From an uncultured Sphingosinicella sp. (lineage in GTDB: Bacteria > Pseudomonadota > Alphaproteobacteria > Sphingomonadales > Sphingomonadaceae), in NCBI GenBank assembly GCA_946886275.1, contig CAMPIH010000017.1:1-22305 (forward strand): a DNA stretch of 22,305 nucleotides. Reading direction: 5' to 3'. Position numbers and translations under genes: made by a program. Position 1 is the stretch's first letter. The number at the start of each line of letters is the position of its first letter. Below, piece by piece: positions 10,090 to 16,123 of the stretch. The notes under the pieces are model-generated. The model was given only the letters and a program-made list of their open reading frames with translations. It did no database searches and had not been told where the DNA came from.

Positions 10090-10165
10090 TGGTGGAGCCG
10101 AGGGGGATCGAACCCCTGACCTTCGCAATGCCATTGCGACGCTCTCCCAGCTGAGCTACGGCCCC
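10090..10165 (-). tRNA. tRNA-Ala (anticodon GGC), CCA encoded
   Basis: The minus strand folds as a 76-base cloverleaf: a 7-bp acceptor stem (GGGGCCG with CGGCTCC, one G-U), D arm TAGCTCAGCTGGGAGAGC, anticodon stem TCGCA/TGCGA around loop ATGGCAT, T arm with GGTTCGATCCC, discriminator A and encoded CCA. The GGC anticodon reads GCC/GCU alanine codons. The 119 bases between it and the TIGR02300 gene show nothing else I can name. Confidence 0.97.
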
Positions 10166-10284
10166 GAACCATTTTTCCGGCTGCCCGTTCAGGGGCTTGG
10201 CGGTCTGGGCGACCGCACCGGTTTCAACGCGCGCCGGATGTAAGTGAGGCTTCGCCCCGGCGCAAGACTGTTGATCGCCTAGAT

Positions 10285-10611
10285 CTAGACTTCCTCGTCG
10301 TCGTCGCCGGCGCCCGGAACGCCGATATCGTCGTCGCCGCCGAGATCGACCTCGTCGTCCGGATTCTGCTCGGCTTCCTCATCGACATCGAGGTCGAGAT
10401 CCGGCGCGGCCAGATCGGAATCGGCTTTCTCGACCTCGACTTCCGGCTTGGCGGTCTCGAACGGCATCGGCTGCTTCGACTTGAGCACCGGTTCCGGCTG
10501 CCAGTTGATCCCGCAGGCGATGCAGGTCACCGGATCATCCTTGCCGAGATCATAGAAGCGGGTGGCGCATTTGGGGCAGGTCCGCTTGGTGCCCCATTCC
10601 GGTTTCACCAT
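10285..10611 (-). CDS. TIGR02300-family zinc-ribbon protein with acidic tail
   Basis: A 108-residue protein beginning MVKPEWGTKRTCPKCATRFYDL. It has two CxxC knuckles (TCPKC and TCIAC) forming a probable zinc ribbon in the first 35 residues. The C-terminal half is very acidic, with runs of Asp/Glu. This matches the alphaproteobacterial TIGR02300 (FYDLN acid) family, whose function is not established. The open frame continues upstream, but the ATG at 10611 is where the family begins and a GGAGAG ribosome site lies about 12 bases before it. It diverges from aroA and lies upstream of tRNA-Ala on the same strand, an order I recall from sphingomonads. Confidence 0.93.
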   Translation of the reverse strand: MVKPEWGTKRTCPKCATRFYDLGKDDPVTCIACGINWQPEPVLKSKQPMPFETAKPEVEVEKADSDLAAPDLDLDVDEEAEQNPDDEVDLGGDDDIGVPGAGDDDEEV

Positions 10612-10723
10612 GGGTGAAGACTCTCCGTGTACGAATTGAAATCTGGGCGCCGCCATGAGGGGTCGGGACCCGGGTCGGCGGGCGCCTTGCCACATGGTGG
10701 AGGCGCTGTCAAAAGCCCATTCC

Positions 10724-12013
10724 ATGAAGGCGTTCGAGCCGCGCGGGCCGCTTCGCGGGACCGCTCGAATTCCCGGCGACAAAAGCATTTCGCACCGTGC
10801 CCTGATGCTGGCAGCATTGGCGGTCGGCGAGAGCCGCATCGACGGACTCAGCGACGGCGGCGACGTCAGCGCGACGGTCGATGCCCTCCGAGCGATGGGG
10901 GCTCAAATTCGCCGCGACCGCGCCGGCTGCACCGTCGAAGGAGTCGGAGTCGGCGGCCTTCTTCAGCCCGAAAAGCCCTTCGCGCTGGGAAATTCAGGGA
11001 CCTCGGCCCGGCTCCTCATGGGGCTGATTACGAGCCATCCGATCAGGGCGATCTTCACCGGCGATCCCTCGCTCTCCAGGCGGCCGATGGAGCGGATCGC
11101 GAAGCCGCTGAGGAGCATCGGCGCGAGATTCGAGACTGCGCCGGGCGGCCGGCTGCCGCTGACCATGGAGGGGATCTACCCCGCTTTGCCCCGCCGCCAC
11201 GCGCTCGAGATCCCGTCCGCCCAGTTGAAGTCCGCCTTGCTCCTGGCCGGACTCAATCTGCCTGGAACCACGATCGTCGAGGCCCCGCCGAGCCGCGACC
11301 ATCTCGAACGGCTGCTTCCCCTGTTCGGGGCCCGGCTGGAAATCGCCGACCGTGAGCTCCGGCTGCGCGGCGAAGCGGAACTCCACCCGACATGCTTGTC
11401 CGTCGCCGGCGATCCTTCCGCCGCCGCCTTCCTGGTCGTCGCCGCCCTGATCGTCCCGGGCTCGGCGATCCGGATCGACAATGTCTGCGTCAATCCCCAT
11501 CGCACCGGCCTTTTCGAAATGCTCGTCGCGATGGGCGCCGATCTCCGCTTCAGCCGCACGAAAATGATATCGGGGGAGCCGGTCGCCGACCTGGAGGCAC
11601 GCCATTCGTCGCTCATAGGCGTGGATGTCCCGCCCGAACTGGCGCCGCGGATGATCGACGAATTCCCGATCCTGTTCGTTGCCGCCGCCTTCGCCGAAGG
11701 AAGGACGAGGACCGGTGGCCTGGCCGAGCTCAGGATCAAGGAATCGGACCGCCTGGCAGGGATGGCCGCGGGCCTTCGAGCGATCGGCGTTCGGGTCGAA
11801 GAGCATGAAGATGGACTCGGCGTCGAGGGCACGGCCGGCGAGCCCATTTCCGGCGGCGCGACGATCGCGTCCTTGCTCGACCACCGAATTGCGATGAGCT
11901 TCGCCGTGGCTGGTCTGCACAGCGTCGAGCCGGTAGGGATTGACGACATGCGGCCGATCGACACCAGCTTCCCCGGCTTCCTTCACGCCCTCGAGGCGTT
12001 GACCCGGCCATGA
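10724..12013 (+). CDS. aroA: 3-phosphoshikimate 1-carboxyvinyltransferase (EPSP synthase), class II-like
   Basis: Joins phosphoenolpyruvate to shikimate-3-phosphate in aromatic amino acid synthesis. The 429-residue protein has the substrate loop IPGDKSISHRAL (Lys20), the SAQLKSALLLAGLN segment, RDHLERLLPLFGA, and the C-terminal motifs ELRIKESDRLAGM and LDHRIAMSFAVAGL. Overall resemblance and the RxHxE and SAQxK motifs place it near class II enzymes of the Agrobacterium CP4 type, but the phosphoenolpyruvate loop reads LGNSGTSARLL. The glycine that CP4 replaces with alanine is therefore retained, and NPHR replaces class II NPTR. The ATG at 10724 fits the family; one at 10694 is possible. No strong ribosome site is visible. 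The stop overlaps the cmk start (ATGA), implying translational coupling. Confidence 0.97.
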   Translation: MKAFEPRGPLRGTARIPGDKSISHRALMLAALAVGESRIDGLSDGGDVSATVDALRAMGAQIRRDRAGCTVEGVGVGGLLQPEKPFALGNSGTSARLLMGLITSHPIRAIFTGDPSLSRRPMERIAKPLRSIGARFETAPGGRLPLTMEGIYPALPRRHALEIPSAQLKSALLLAGLNLPGTTIVEAPPSRDHLERLLPLFGARLEIADRELRLRGEAELHPTCLSVAGDPSAAAFLVVAALIVPGSAIRIDNVCVNPHRTGLFEMLVAMGADLRFSRTKMISGEPVADLEARHSSLIGVDVPPELAPRMIDEFPILFVAAAFAEGRTRTGGLAELRIKESDRLAGMAAGLRAIGVRVEEHEDGLGVEGTAGEPISGGATIASLLDHRIAMSFAVAGLHSVEPVGIDDMRPIDTSFPGFLHALEALTRP

Positions 12014-12636
12014 TCATCGCCGTCGATGGACCCGCAGCGAGCGGAAAGGGCACGATCGCGCGTGCGCTCGCCACGCATTTCGGCCTTCCGCACATGGACA
12101 CGGGCCTCCTCTACCGCGCCGCGGCGCTCAACCTGCTGAGCATGGGCGGCGACCCGGAAAGCGAGTTCGCGGCAGCTCGCGCCTGCGATCTTTCCCAGAT
12201 CGACTTCGGCGACCCCGAGCTGAAGAGCGAGACGGTGGGCGGGATCGCGTCCCGGATCTCGACCTACAGGCTGGTCCGGGAAGCCCTGATCGAACGGCAG
12301 CGCCGGTTCGCGGCCCAACCCCAAGGCGCCGTTCTCGACGGCCGCGACATCGGCACAATCATCGCCCCCGAGGCCGAGGTGAAGCTGTTCGTCACGGCAA
12401 GCGCCGAAGCGCGGGCCGAGCGGCGGCTCGCAGAACTCAAGCGGCTTGGCCTCGACGTCCATTATCCCGACGTGCTTGCCGATATCCGTGCCCGGGACGA
12501 ACGCGACACCAGCCGCTCGACCGCGCCGCTGAGGCCGGCCCCGGACGCCGAGACGATCGATACGAGCGAGCTGAGCGCGGACCAGGCGATCGAGGCGGCG
12601 ATCAAGGCGGCCGAGCGGCGTCTCGCGCGCGTCTGA
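12010..12636 (+). CDS. cmk: Cytidylate kinase
   Basis: Phosphorylates CMP and dCMP with ATP to the diphosphates. The 208-residue protein opens with the P-loop VDGPAASGKGT (residues 5-15), followed by MDTGLLYRAAAL and the family motif LDGRDIGTIIAPEA near residue 115. RxRDERDTSRSTAPL near the C-terminus corresponds to the lid/CMP-binding region. Length is normal for the family. It overlaps aroA by four bases and the two form an operon. In many proteobacteria rpsA follows cmk, but here only a structured region and a strong terminator follow. Confidence 0.97.
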   Translation: MIIAVDGPAASGKGTIARALATHFGLPHMDTGLLYRAAALNLLSMGGDPESEFAAARACDLSQIDFGDPELKSETVGGIASRISTYRLVREALIERQRRFAAQPQGAVLDGRDIGTIIAPEAEVKLFVTASAEARAERRLAELKRLGLDVHYPDVLADIRARDERDTSRSTAPLRPAPDAETIDTSELSADQAIEAAIKAAERRLARV

Positions 12637-12690
12637 CGGGCGCGCCTTCGCCACTGCGGACATCGCCTGTACCGAAATGGGGCGGTTGAA

Positions 12691-12741
12691 GAGTCGACCC
12701 CCCTCTTAATCCATGTTAGCGGTAGGCACCGTAGACGACTC
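12691..12741 (+). ncRNA. Candidate structured RNA between cmk and its terminator
   Basis: GAGTCG at 12691-12696 can pair with CGACTC at 12736-12741, enclosing a small hairpin (CGGT-AGGC-ACCG) and an exposed C-rich stretch (CCCCCCTCTT) that resembles anti-Shine-Dalgarno seeds of alphaproteobacterial small RNAs. It runs directly into the terminator at 12742-12779. It could be an independent small RNA, a processed 3' UTR of aroA-cmk, or a leader left from a displaced rpsA. No Rfam family recognised. Confidence 0.35.
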
Positions 12742-12779
12742 GGGCCCCGGAAACCCTTTCCCGGGGCCCTGTTTTTTTG
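12742..12779 (+). terminator. Strong Rho-independent terminator after aroA-cmk
   Basis: GGGCCCCGG at 12742-12750 pairs perfectly with CCGGGGCCC at 12761-12769; three A-T pairs can extend the stem past one bulge, leaving a CCC loop. A GTTTTTTT tract follows at 12771-12778. It ends the aroA-cmk transcript or the candidate RNA before it. The opposite strand lacks a U-tract, so it is one-directional. Confidence 0.9.
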
Positions 12780-12816
12780 TCATGGGGCCGGCCGTCTCGC
12801 GCCGGAGGCCTTCGAC

Positions 12817-13179
12817 CTATCGGCAGCGAAGCTCGCCGCGGTCGATCTCGCGGCCGAGCAGCGCGCCCGCTGCTCCGCCGATCAAGGTTCCAAGCGTTCG
12901 TTCGCGCCCGCCGTCGATGGCCCGACCGGCGAGAGCCCCGGCCGCACCGCCGACGATCATGCCGACGGTTCCGTCGCTTCGGCGGCAACGATAGGCGCCA
13001 TCCTCGCCGCGCCACACGCGGTCGCGGCGGGTAAGGGCGCGCTCCTGATGTCCGGGATGGATTCCGGCGTCACGCGCGCGGCGGCCGTGCGCAGGCGCCC
13101 AGGGCGGCGGATCGGCAAAGACCGGCGCGGCAGGAACGGAGGCGGCCAACGCCGCCGCGGCGAGCAGGATCTTCTTCAC
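12817..13179 (-). CDS. Exported glycine-zipper 2TM-domain protein
   Basis: A 120-residue protein with a Sec signal peptide (MKKILLAAAALAASVPAAPVFA). A central polar, Arg-rich region (Arg/Asp/His) is followed by a glycine-zipper segment of two hydrophobic hairpin halves (MIVGGAAGALAGRAI and TLIGGAAGALLGREI), as in the PF05433/17-kDa antigen-like families. These are usually envelope proteins of unknown function. A GTG start at 13179 is supported by a strong GGAGGGGGAAG ribosome site. It lacks a lipobox cysteine, so it is probably periplasmic or outer-membrane associated, not a lipoprotein. It converges on cmk. Confidence 0.87.
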   Translation of the reverse strand: MKKILLAAAALAASVPAAPVFADPPPWAPAHGRRARDAGIHPGHQERALTRRDRVWRGEDGAYRCRRSDGTVGMIVGGAAGALAGRAIDGGRERTLGTLIGGAAGALLGREIDRGELRCR

Positions 13180-13257
13180 GGACTTCCCCCTCCGACGAGC
13201 GATGACGATCAGGTTACGCCCTCGCCTCTTTGCCGCGCAAGTCGCAAAGCCGGGACT

Positions 13258-13623
13258 TCAGCGGCGGTAATGGCTCCGCACCCGATCGTCATAGTCGCTG
13301 TCGAAGCGGGGCTCGTCACCCTCGGAATAGGAAGGCGCGCCTTCGAACTGCTCCAGGCCGCGGTCGACGACATAGCCGCCACGTTCGGTATCGTAGCGCA
13401 GCTCGTTCCACGGCAGTGGGTAATAGCGGTTGCTCCCGCCGAACAGGGCGCCGGTGGTCAGAACCGCATATTCCGCCTGACCGGTGCGTTTTTCGACCAT
13501 GAAGCTGTCGATCGTGCCCAATTTCTTTCCCTGGCCGTCATAGACCGGGGTTCCCTCGACCTTCTTGGACGAGATCAGTCGCTCGGTTTCGTCGCGGGCG
13601 ATGTTCACGGTGTCGCGGTCCAT
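13258..13623 (-). CDS. PRC-barrel domain protein
   Basis: A 121-residue cytoplasmic protein. Residues about 20-90 form a PRC-barrel-like beta domain (LISSKKVEGTPVYDGQGKKL, followed by GTIDSFMVEKRTG and YYPLPWNELRYD); the C-terminal 30 residues are acidic and Tyr-rich. PRC-barrel proteins of this type are common in sphingomonads and often stress-linked, with no defined activity. The ATG at 13623 is chosen over one at 13629 because the GAGAGGAA ribosome site abuts the latter. It starts 32 bases after the DUF2171 gene and is probably co-transcribed with it. Confidence 0.88.
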   Translation of the reverse strand: MDRDTVNIARDETERLISSKKVEGTPVYDGQGKKLGTIDSFMVEKRTGQAEYAVLTTGALFGGSNRYYPLPWNELRYDTERGGYVVDRGLEQFEGAPSYSEGDEPRFDSDYDDRVRSHYRR

Positions 13624-13655
13624 TGTCATTTCCTCTCGAAGCTCGGTTGGCAAAC

Positions 13656-14033
13656 TCAGCCGAAATTCAGCTGACCGGTGAGGACGAGGAGAGCGAGCAC
13701 CGCGACGGCGGCGATCGCCAGCCAGAGCAGCCAGCCCATGCCGGCGCTGCTCTTTTCTTCTTCGCGAGTCTCGCCAACGGCCCCGGGATGTTCGCCCGAG
13801 GAGGTCTGGAACTGGAGCGATTTCCAGCCGGCGACGGTCTCGGCGCCGGTGCGGTTGAGATGAACTTGATCGTCGACCCGATGGACCCACATTTCCGGGA
13901 TCGTCTCCTCACGGTCGCCGCTGCCCATTCGGCGCAGCATGAAGCCCTCGTTCGAAGGCCGGTCGACGGTGCCGAGCAATTCGCCGTCCGACGTGAGCAC
14001 CTGCATCCCGCGGGCAAATTCGCGATGTTCCAT
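13656..14033 (-). CDS. DUF2171 protein with C-terminal transmembrane helix
   Basis: A 125-residue protein. The N-terminal about 65 residues match DUF2171 (MQVLTSDGELLGTVDR, then IPEMWVHRVDDQVHLNRTG), a PRC-barrel-like fold. A charged linker is followed by a single membrane helix at about 98-119 (MGWLLWLAIAAVAVLALLVL), so the domain probably faces the cytoplasm from the inner membrane. The ATG has an AGGAGA ribosome site. It is the first gene of a pair with the PRC-barrel gene and is preceded by a GGAAC-type promoter candidate. Function unknown; a general-stress role is inferred from family and promoter. Confidence 0.87.
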   Translation of the reverse strand: MEHREFARGMQVLTSDGELLGTVDRPSNEGFMLRRMGSGDREETIPEMWVHRVDDQVHLNRTGAETVAGWKSLQFQTSSGEHPGAVGETREEEKSSAGMGWLLWLAIAAVAVLALLVLTGQLNFG

Positions 14034-14066
14034 GGGCCGTCTCCTGCGATTTCAGTGGCAGGAGGG

Positions 14067-14094
14067 AAAACCCGCGAGGCAGGGCCGCCGTTCC
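14067..14094 (-). promoter_or_regulatory. Candidate EcfG-type (general stress sigma) promoter of the DUF2171/PRC-barrel pair
   Basis: On the minus strand GGAAC (14090-14094) is followed after 17 bases by GGTTTT (14067-14072). The alphaproteobacterial EcfG consensus is GGAAC-N16/17-CGTT, so the -35 is perfect and the -10 has one change. Transcription would begin about 25-30 bases before the DUF2171 start, leaving room for its ribosome site. Confidence 0.4.
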
Positions 14095-14163
14095 ACCTCC
14101 GGCACGATGCCCGCCGCATGGCTGCTGCGACTGATCGGATTGAAGCGGCTGCAGGTCGCGAGA

Positions 14164-14337
14164 TCAGGCGGCGGCGCGATGATCCTTCTCGATCTCGCCG
14201 GGGACGAGCCAGCACAAGGCCTCGCTATCGTCGTCCCATCGCGCCTGGCGCGCCTTGACGGCATCGGCTGCTGCCTCGTCCGGACTCGACCTCCACGGAC
14301 CCAGGATCGCGCAGGTGCGGTAGCGATATCTGGTCAC
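14164..14337 (-). CDS. Small hypothetical protein (57 aa)
   Basis: A 57-residue frame with a GTG start: it begins VTRYRYRTCAILGPWRSS, continues through an acidic/alanine helix (DEAAADAVKARQARWDDD) and ends LCWLVPGEIEKDHRAAA. The ribosome site GGAGGAAG is excellent and correctly spaced. The regular hydrophobic/Trp pattern (GPWR, WLVPGEIE) resembles short uncharacterised sphingomonad proteins I recall, but I cannot name a family. It lies upstream of the DUF2171 gene on the same strand, 130 bases away. Confidence 0.65.
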   Translation of the reverse strand: MTRYRYRTCAILGPWRSSPDEAAADAVKARQARWDDDSEALCWLVPGEIEKDHRAAA

Positions 14338-14375
14338 TCGGCTTCCTCCCGCCTTCTTAGTCTTTCGTTAACGCA

Positions 14376-14472
14376 GTTTCTGTCGCAGTTCGGAGGGACC
14401 GATCGATTTGACCGCAAGATGGCTGAATCGTTTCTGGGGCGCAGCCACAGGCCGAGCCGCGGCGACAGAAAC
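14376..14472. repeat. 11-bp inverted repeat in the gap upstream of the 57-aa gene
   Basis: GTTTCTGTCGC at 14376-14386 is repeated exactly as its complement at 14462-14472, 75 bases apart, and a partial direct copy (GTTTCTGGGGC) begins at 14430. The rest of the 14338-14542 gap shows no gene. It could be a paired operator or chance. Confidence 0.3.
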
Positions 14473-14542
14473 GCCCCGATCGCCGATCGGTCTGAGATGG
14501 CTGGAGAAATTCAGTCGACAGCGGCGCGACGGCACGCTTTGC

Positions 14543-15121
14543 CTAGATCAAGGCGACCGCTGCGAAGCCCGCGACCAGGAGCAGTAGAACCGCGGTCCCG
14601 ATGAGGTTCAACCGTCGCTCGATGAAGGCTTTCATCCGCTCGCCATAACGCTTCAGAAGCCAGGCGATGAGGAAGAAGCGGGCGCCTCTCGTGATCGCAG
14701 CGAGCAGAACGAAAAGGAGGAAATTATAGGCGAAGAATCCGCTGGCGATCGTCACCACCTTGAACGGTATCGGGGTCAAACCCTTGATGAGGATGACGGC
14801 CGCGCCCCAACTGTCATACCAGGCCCGGAATTCGGCTATCGCGTCATGCGCGCCGTAGAGATTGACCAGCCACAGGCCGACGCTGTCGTAGAGGAAATAG
14901 CCGATCGCATAACCCAGCATGCCTCCGGCAACGGAAGTGATCGTGCAGATCGTGGCGATCCGATAGGCCTGATCGCGTCTCGCCAGGATCATCGGCACCA
15001 GCATCACGTCTGGGGGAATCGGAAAGACGCTGCTCTCCGCGAACGAAACAACCGCCAGCGATCTGAGAGCGTGACGATGATGCGCCAGACGCAGAGTCCA
15101 GTCGTACAGCGCGCGAAACAT
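14543..15121 (-). CDS. YqaA-family membrane protein (VTT/DedA-related)
   Basis: A 192-residue inner-membrane protein beginning MFRALYDWTLRLAHHRHALR. It carries the YqaA/SNARE-associated (VTT) signature: SFAESSVFPIPPDVML near residue 28, GYAIGYFLYD near 70, and the re-entrant region KGLTPIPFKVVTIASGFF near 113. VTT-domain proteins include DedA lipid scramblases and flippases, so a lipid or envelope-stress role is plausible but unproven for YqaA. The ATG has only a weak ribosome site (GGTGGG). It appears monocistronic. Confidence 0.92.
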   Translation of the reverse strand: MFRALYDWTLRLAHHRHALRSLAVVSFAESSVFPIPPDVMLVPMILARRDQAYRIATICTITSVAGGMLGYAIGYFLYDSVGLWLVNLYGAHDAIAEFRAWYDSWGAAVILIKGLTPIPFKVVTIASGFFAYNFLLFVLLAAITRGARFFLIAWLLKRYGERMKAFIERRLNLIGTAVLLLLVAGFAAVALI

Positions 15122-15247
15122 GAAGACCCACCCGGTGAAAGTTGGCGCGGGCCTTAGCCGGGAAAAGGGCTGCGCACCAGTCGGCGCACCTACCGTTCAA
15201 CTCGGACCGTTGTTAGAACAAATTATCAGCTCATGGCCCGAATGTGT

Positions 15248-15275
15248 TTGAAATACCGTGACCTTGCCTTAGTAA
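15248..15275 (+). promoter_or_regulatory. Candidate promoter of the 61-aa membrane ORF
   Basis: TTGAAA at 15248-15253 and TAGTAA at 15270-15275 are 16 bases apart. The start site would fall at about 15282, right at the ATG at 15283, so the message could be leaderless; that would explain the lack of a ribosome site. Confidence 0.3.
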
Positions 15276-15282
15276 CTGCGCC

Positions 15283-15468
15283 ATGGGCTCACGTGAAATG
15301 ATTGCGTATATCTTGATCTTCGCGCTGCTGGCCGCGGCCGCGCTGCTGGCTTTGCGCATACGGCATGGCTTCAGAAAGGCGCAGCTCGAAGATCGCAAGC
15401 ATGTGCGCATCGACCTCGTGCGGCGACCGGGGTCTCAATCCGAAGAGGCTGTCGAAGATTCCAGATAA
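15283..15468 (+). CDS. Small single-pass membrane protein, hypothetical (61 aa)
   Basis: Residues about 6-25 (MIAYILIFALLAAAALLALR) form one membrane helix, followed by a basic stretch (RIRHGFRKAQLEDRKHVR) and an acidic tail, consistent with N-out, C-in topology. No ribosome site is visible; an ATG at 15298 is an alternative start. It overlaps the soxR 3' end by 34 bases in convergent orientation. No family recognised, and it may not be a gene. Confidence 0.42.
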   Translation: MGSREMIAYILIFALLAAAALLALRIRHGFRKAQLEDRKHVRIDLVRRPGSQSEEAVEDSR

Positions 15469-15911
15469 TGGGGCCCCGCCCCTTCGGCGGCGAGGCGGTC
15501 TCCCGGGTTGCGCAACGGGCAATTGTCGACCGACAGGCAGCCACAGCCGATGCATCCGTCGAGCCGGTCCCTGAGCAAGGTCAAACGCTCTATCCGTCGA
15601 TCGAGATCGCCTCGCCAGTCGGCCGCCATTGCGGCCCAATCCGCCTGACCAGGCGTCCGGTCGACGGGCAGGGCCGCGAGCCTTTGCGCGATTTCGGAGA
15701 GCCGGATGCCGAGCTGCTGCGCGACCTTGATGATGGCGATCCGCCGAAGTGCGGACCTCTCGTAGCGACGCTGATTGCCGCCTGATCGCCATCCGGTGAT
15801 CAGCCCCTTCCGCTCGTAGAAGTGAACGGCAGAAACGGCGACCCCGCTTCGCCGCGCAAGCTCCCCTACCGTCAGCACCTTCGCCGGCCCGCCCGATCCG
15901 CTGCGATTCAT
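15435..15911 (-). CDS. soxR: Redox-sensitive transcriptional regulator SoxR
   Basis: MerR-family dimer with a [2Fe-2S] cluster that activates genes on exposure to redox-cycling compounds. The 158-residue protein has a MerR helix-turn-helix near residues 12-50 (LTVGELARRSGVAVSAVHFY), a dimerisation helix, and the cluster motif CxxCxCx5C at Cys120, 123, 125 and 131. ATG at 15911 is chosen because the family starts close to it and GAGG precedes it; an upstream in-frame start would run through the operator. A perfect SoxR-type palindrome lies seven bases upstream, so autoregulation is likely. Confidence 0.96.
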   Translation of the reverse strand: MNRSGSGGPAKVLTVGELARRSGVAVSAVHFYERKGLITGWRSGGNQRRYERSALRRIAIIKVAQQLGIRLSEIAQRLAALPVDRTPGQADWAAMAADWRGDLDRRIERLTLLRDRLDGCIGCGCLSVDNCPLRNPGDRLAAEGAGPHYLESSTASSD

Positions 15912-15912
15912 C

Positions 15913-15943
15913 TTGACCTCAACTATAGTTGAGATTGCATAGA
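15913..15943 (+). promoter_or_regulatory. SoxR operator within a long-spacer promoter facing the 47-aa ORF
   Basis: CTCAACTATAGTTGAG at 15918-15933 is a perfect 16-bp palindrome matching the SoxR box (CCTCAA...TTGAGG). On the plus strand it sits between TTGACC (15913-15918) and CATAGA (15938-15943), 19 bases apart; the overlong spacer is the hallmark of SoxR-activated promoters. The first box base overlaps the -35. The same element lies at the soxR start on the other strand. Confidence 0.85.
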
Positions 15944-15979
15944 CGCTCCCCTCTTCGACGATCAAGAGGGAGAAGCTCG

Positions 15980-16123
15980 ATGAACGAACCGATGTTCACA
16001 CTTGGCGCGGGGCGCCGTTCTTTCGTGGAACCGCCACCTGCGCGCCCGATCAGCGCTCCAACGCCTGGTGATCGAGAAAGCGGGAAGGTTGGGCGACTGA
16101 CCAGGGCGCTCCCGGCCGGCTAG
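15980..16123 (+). CDS. Micro-ORF (47 aa) downstream of the SoxR promoter; possible gene remnant
   Basis: The frame begins MNEPMFTLGAGRRSFVEPPP and is Pro/Arg/Gly-rich, with no membrane segment. The ATG has a strong ribosome site (AGAGGGAGAAG) about 30 bases downstream of the expected SoxR-driven start, so translation initiation looks designed. Third-position GC falls off along the frame, so it may be the 5' end of a decayed or truncated SoxR target. Its stop overlaps the stop of the phospholipase gene. No family recognised. Confidence 0.4.
   Translation: MNEPMFTLGAGRRSFVEPPPARPISAPTPGDRESGKVGRLTRALPAG

Noticed and set aside
9260..10243. Long plus-strand ORF (327 codons) across the HD gene and tRNA-Ala
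   Set aside because: It is antisense to the HD-domain gene and reads through the tRNA; its segment EGDRTPDLRNAIATLSQLSYG is the well-known translation of an antisense tRNA and is not a protein.
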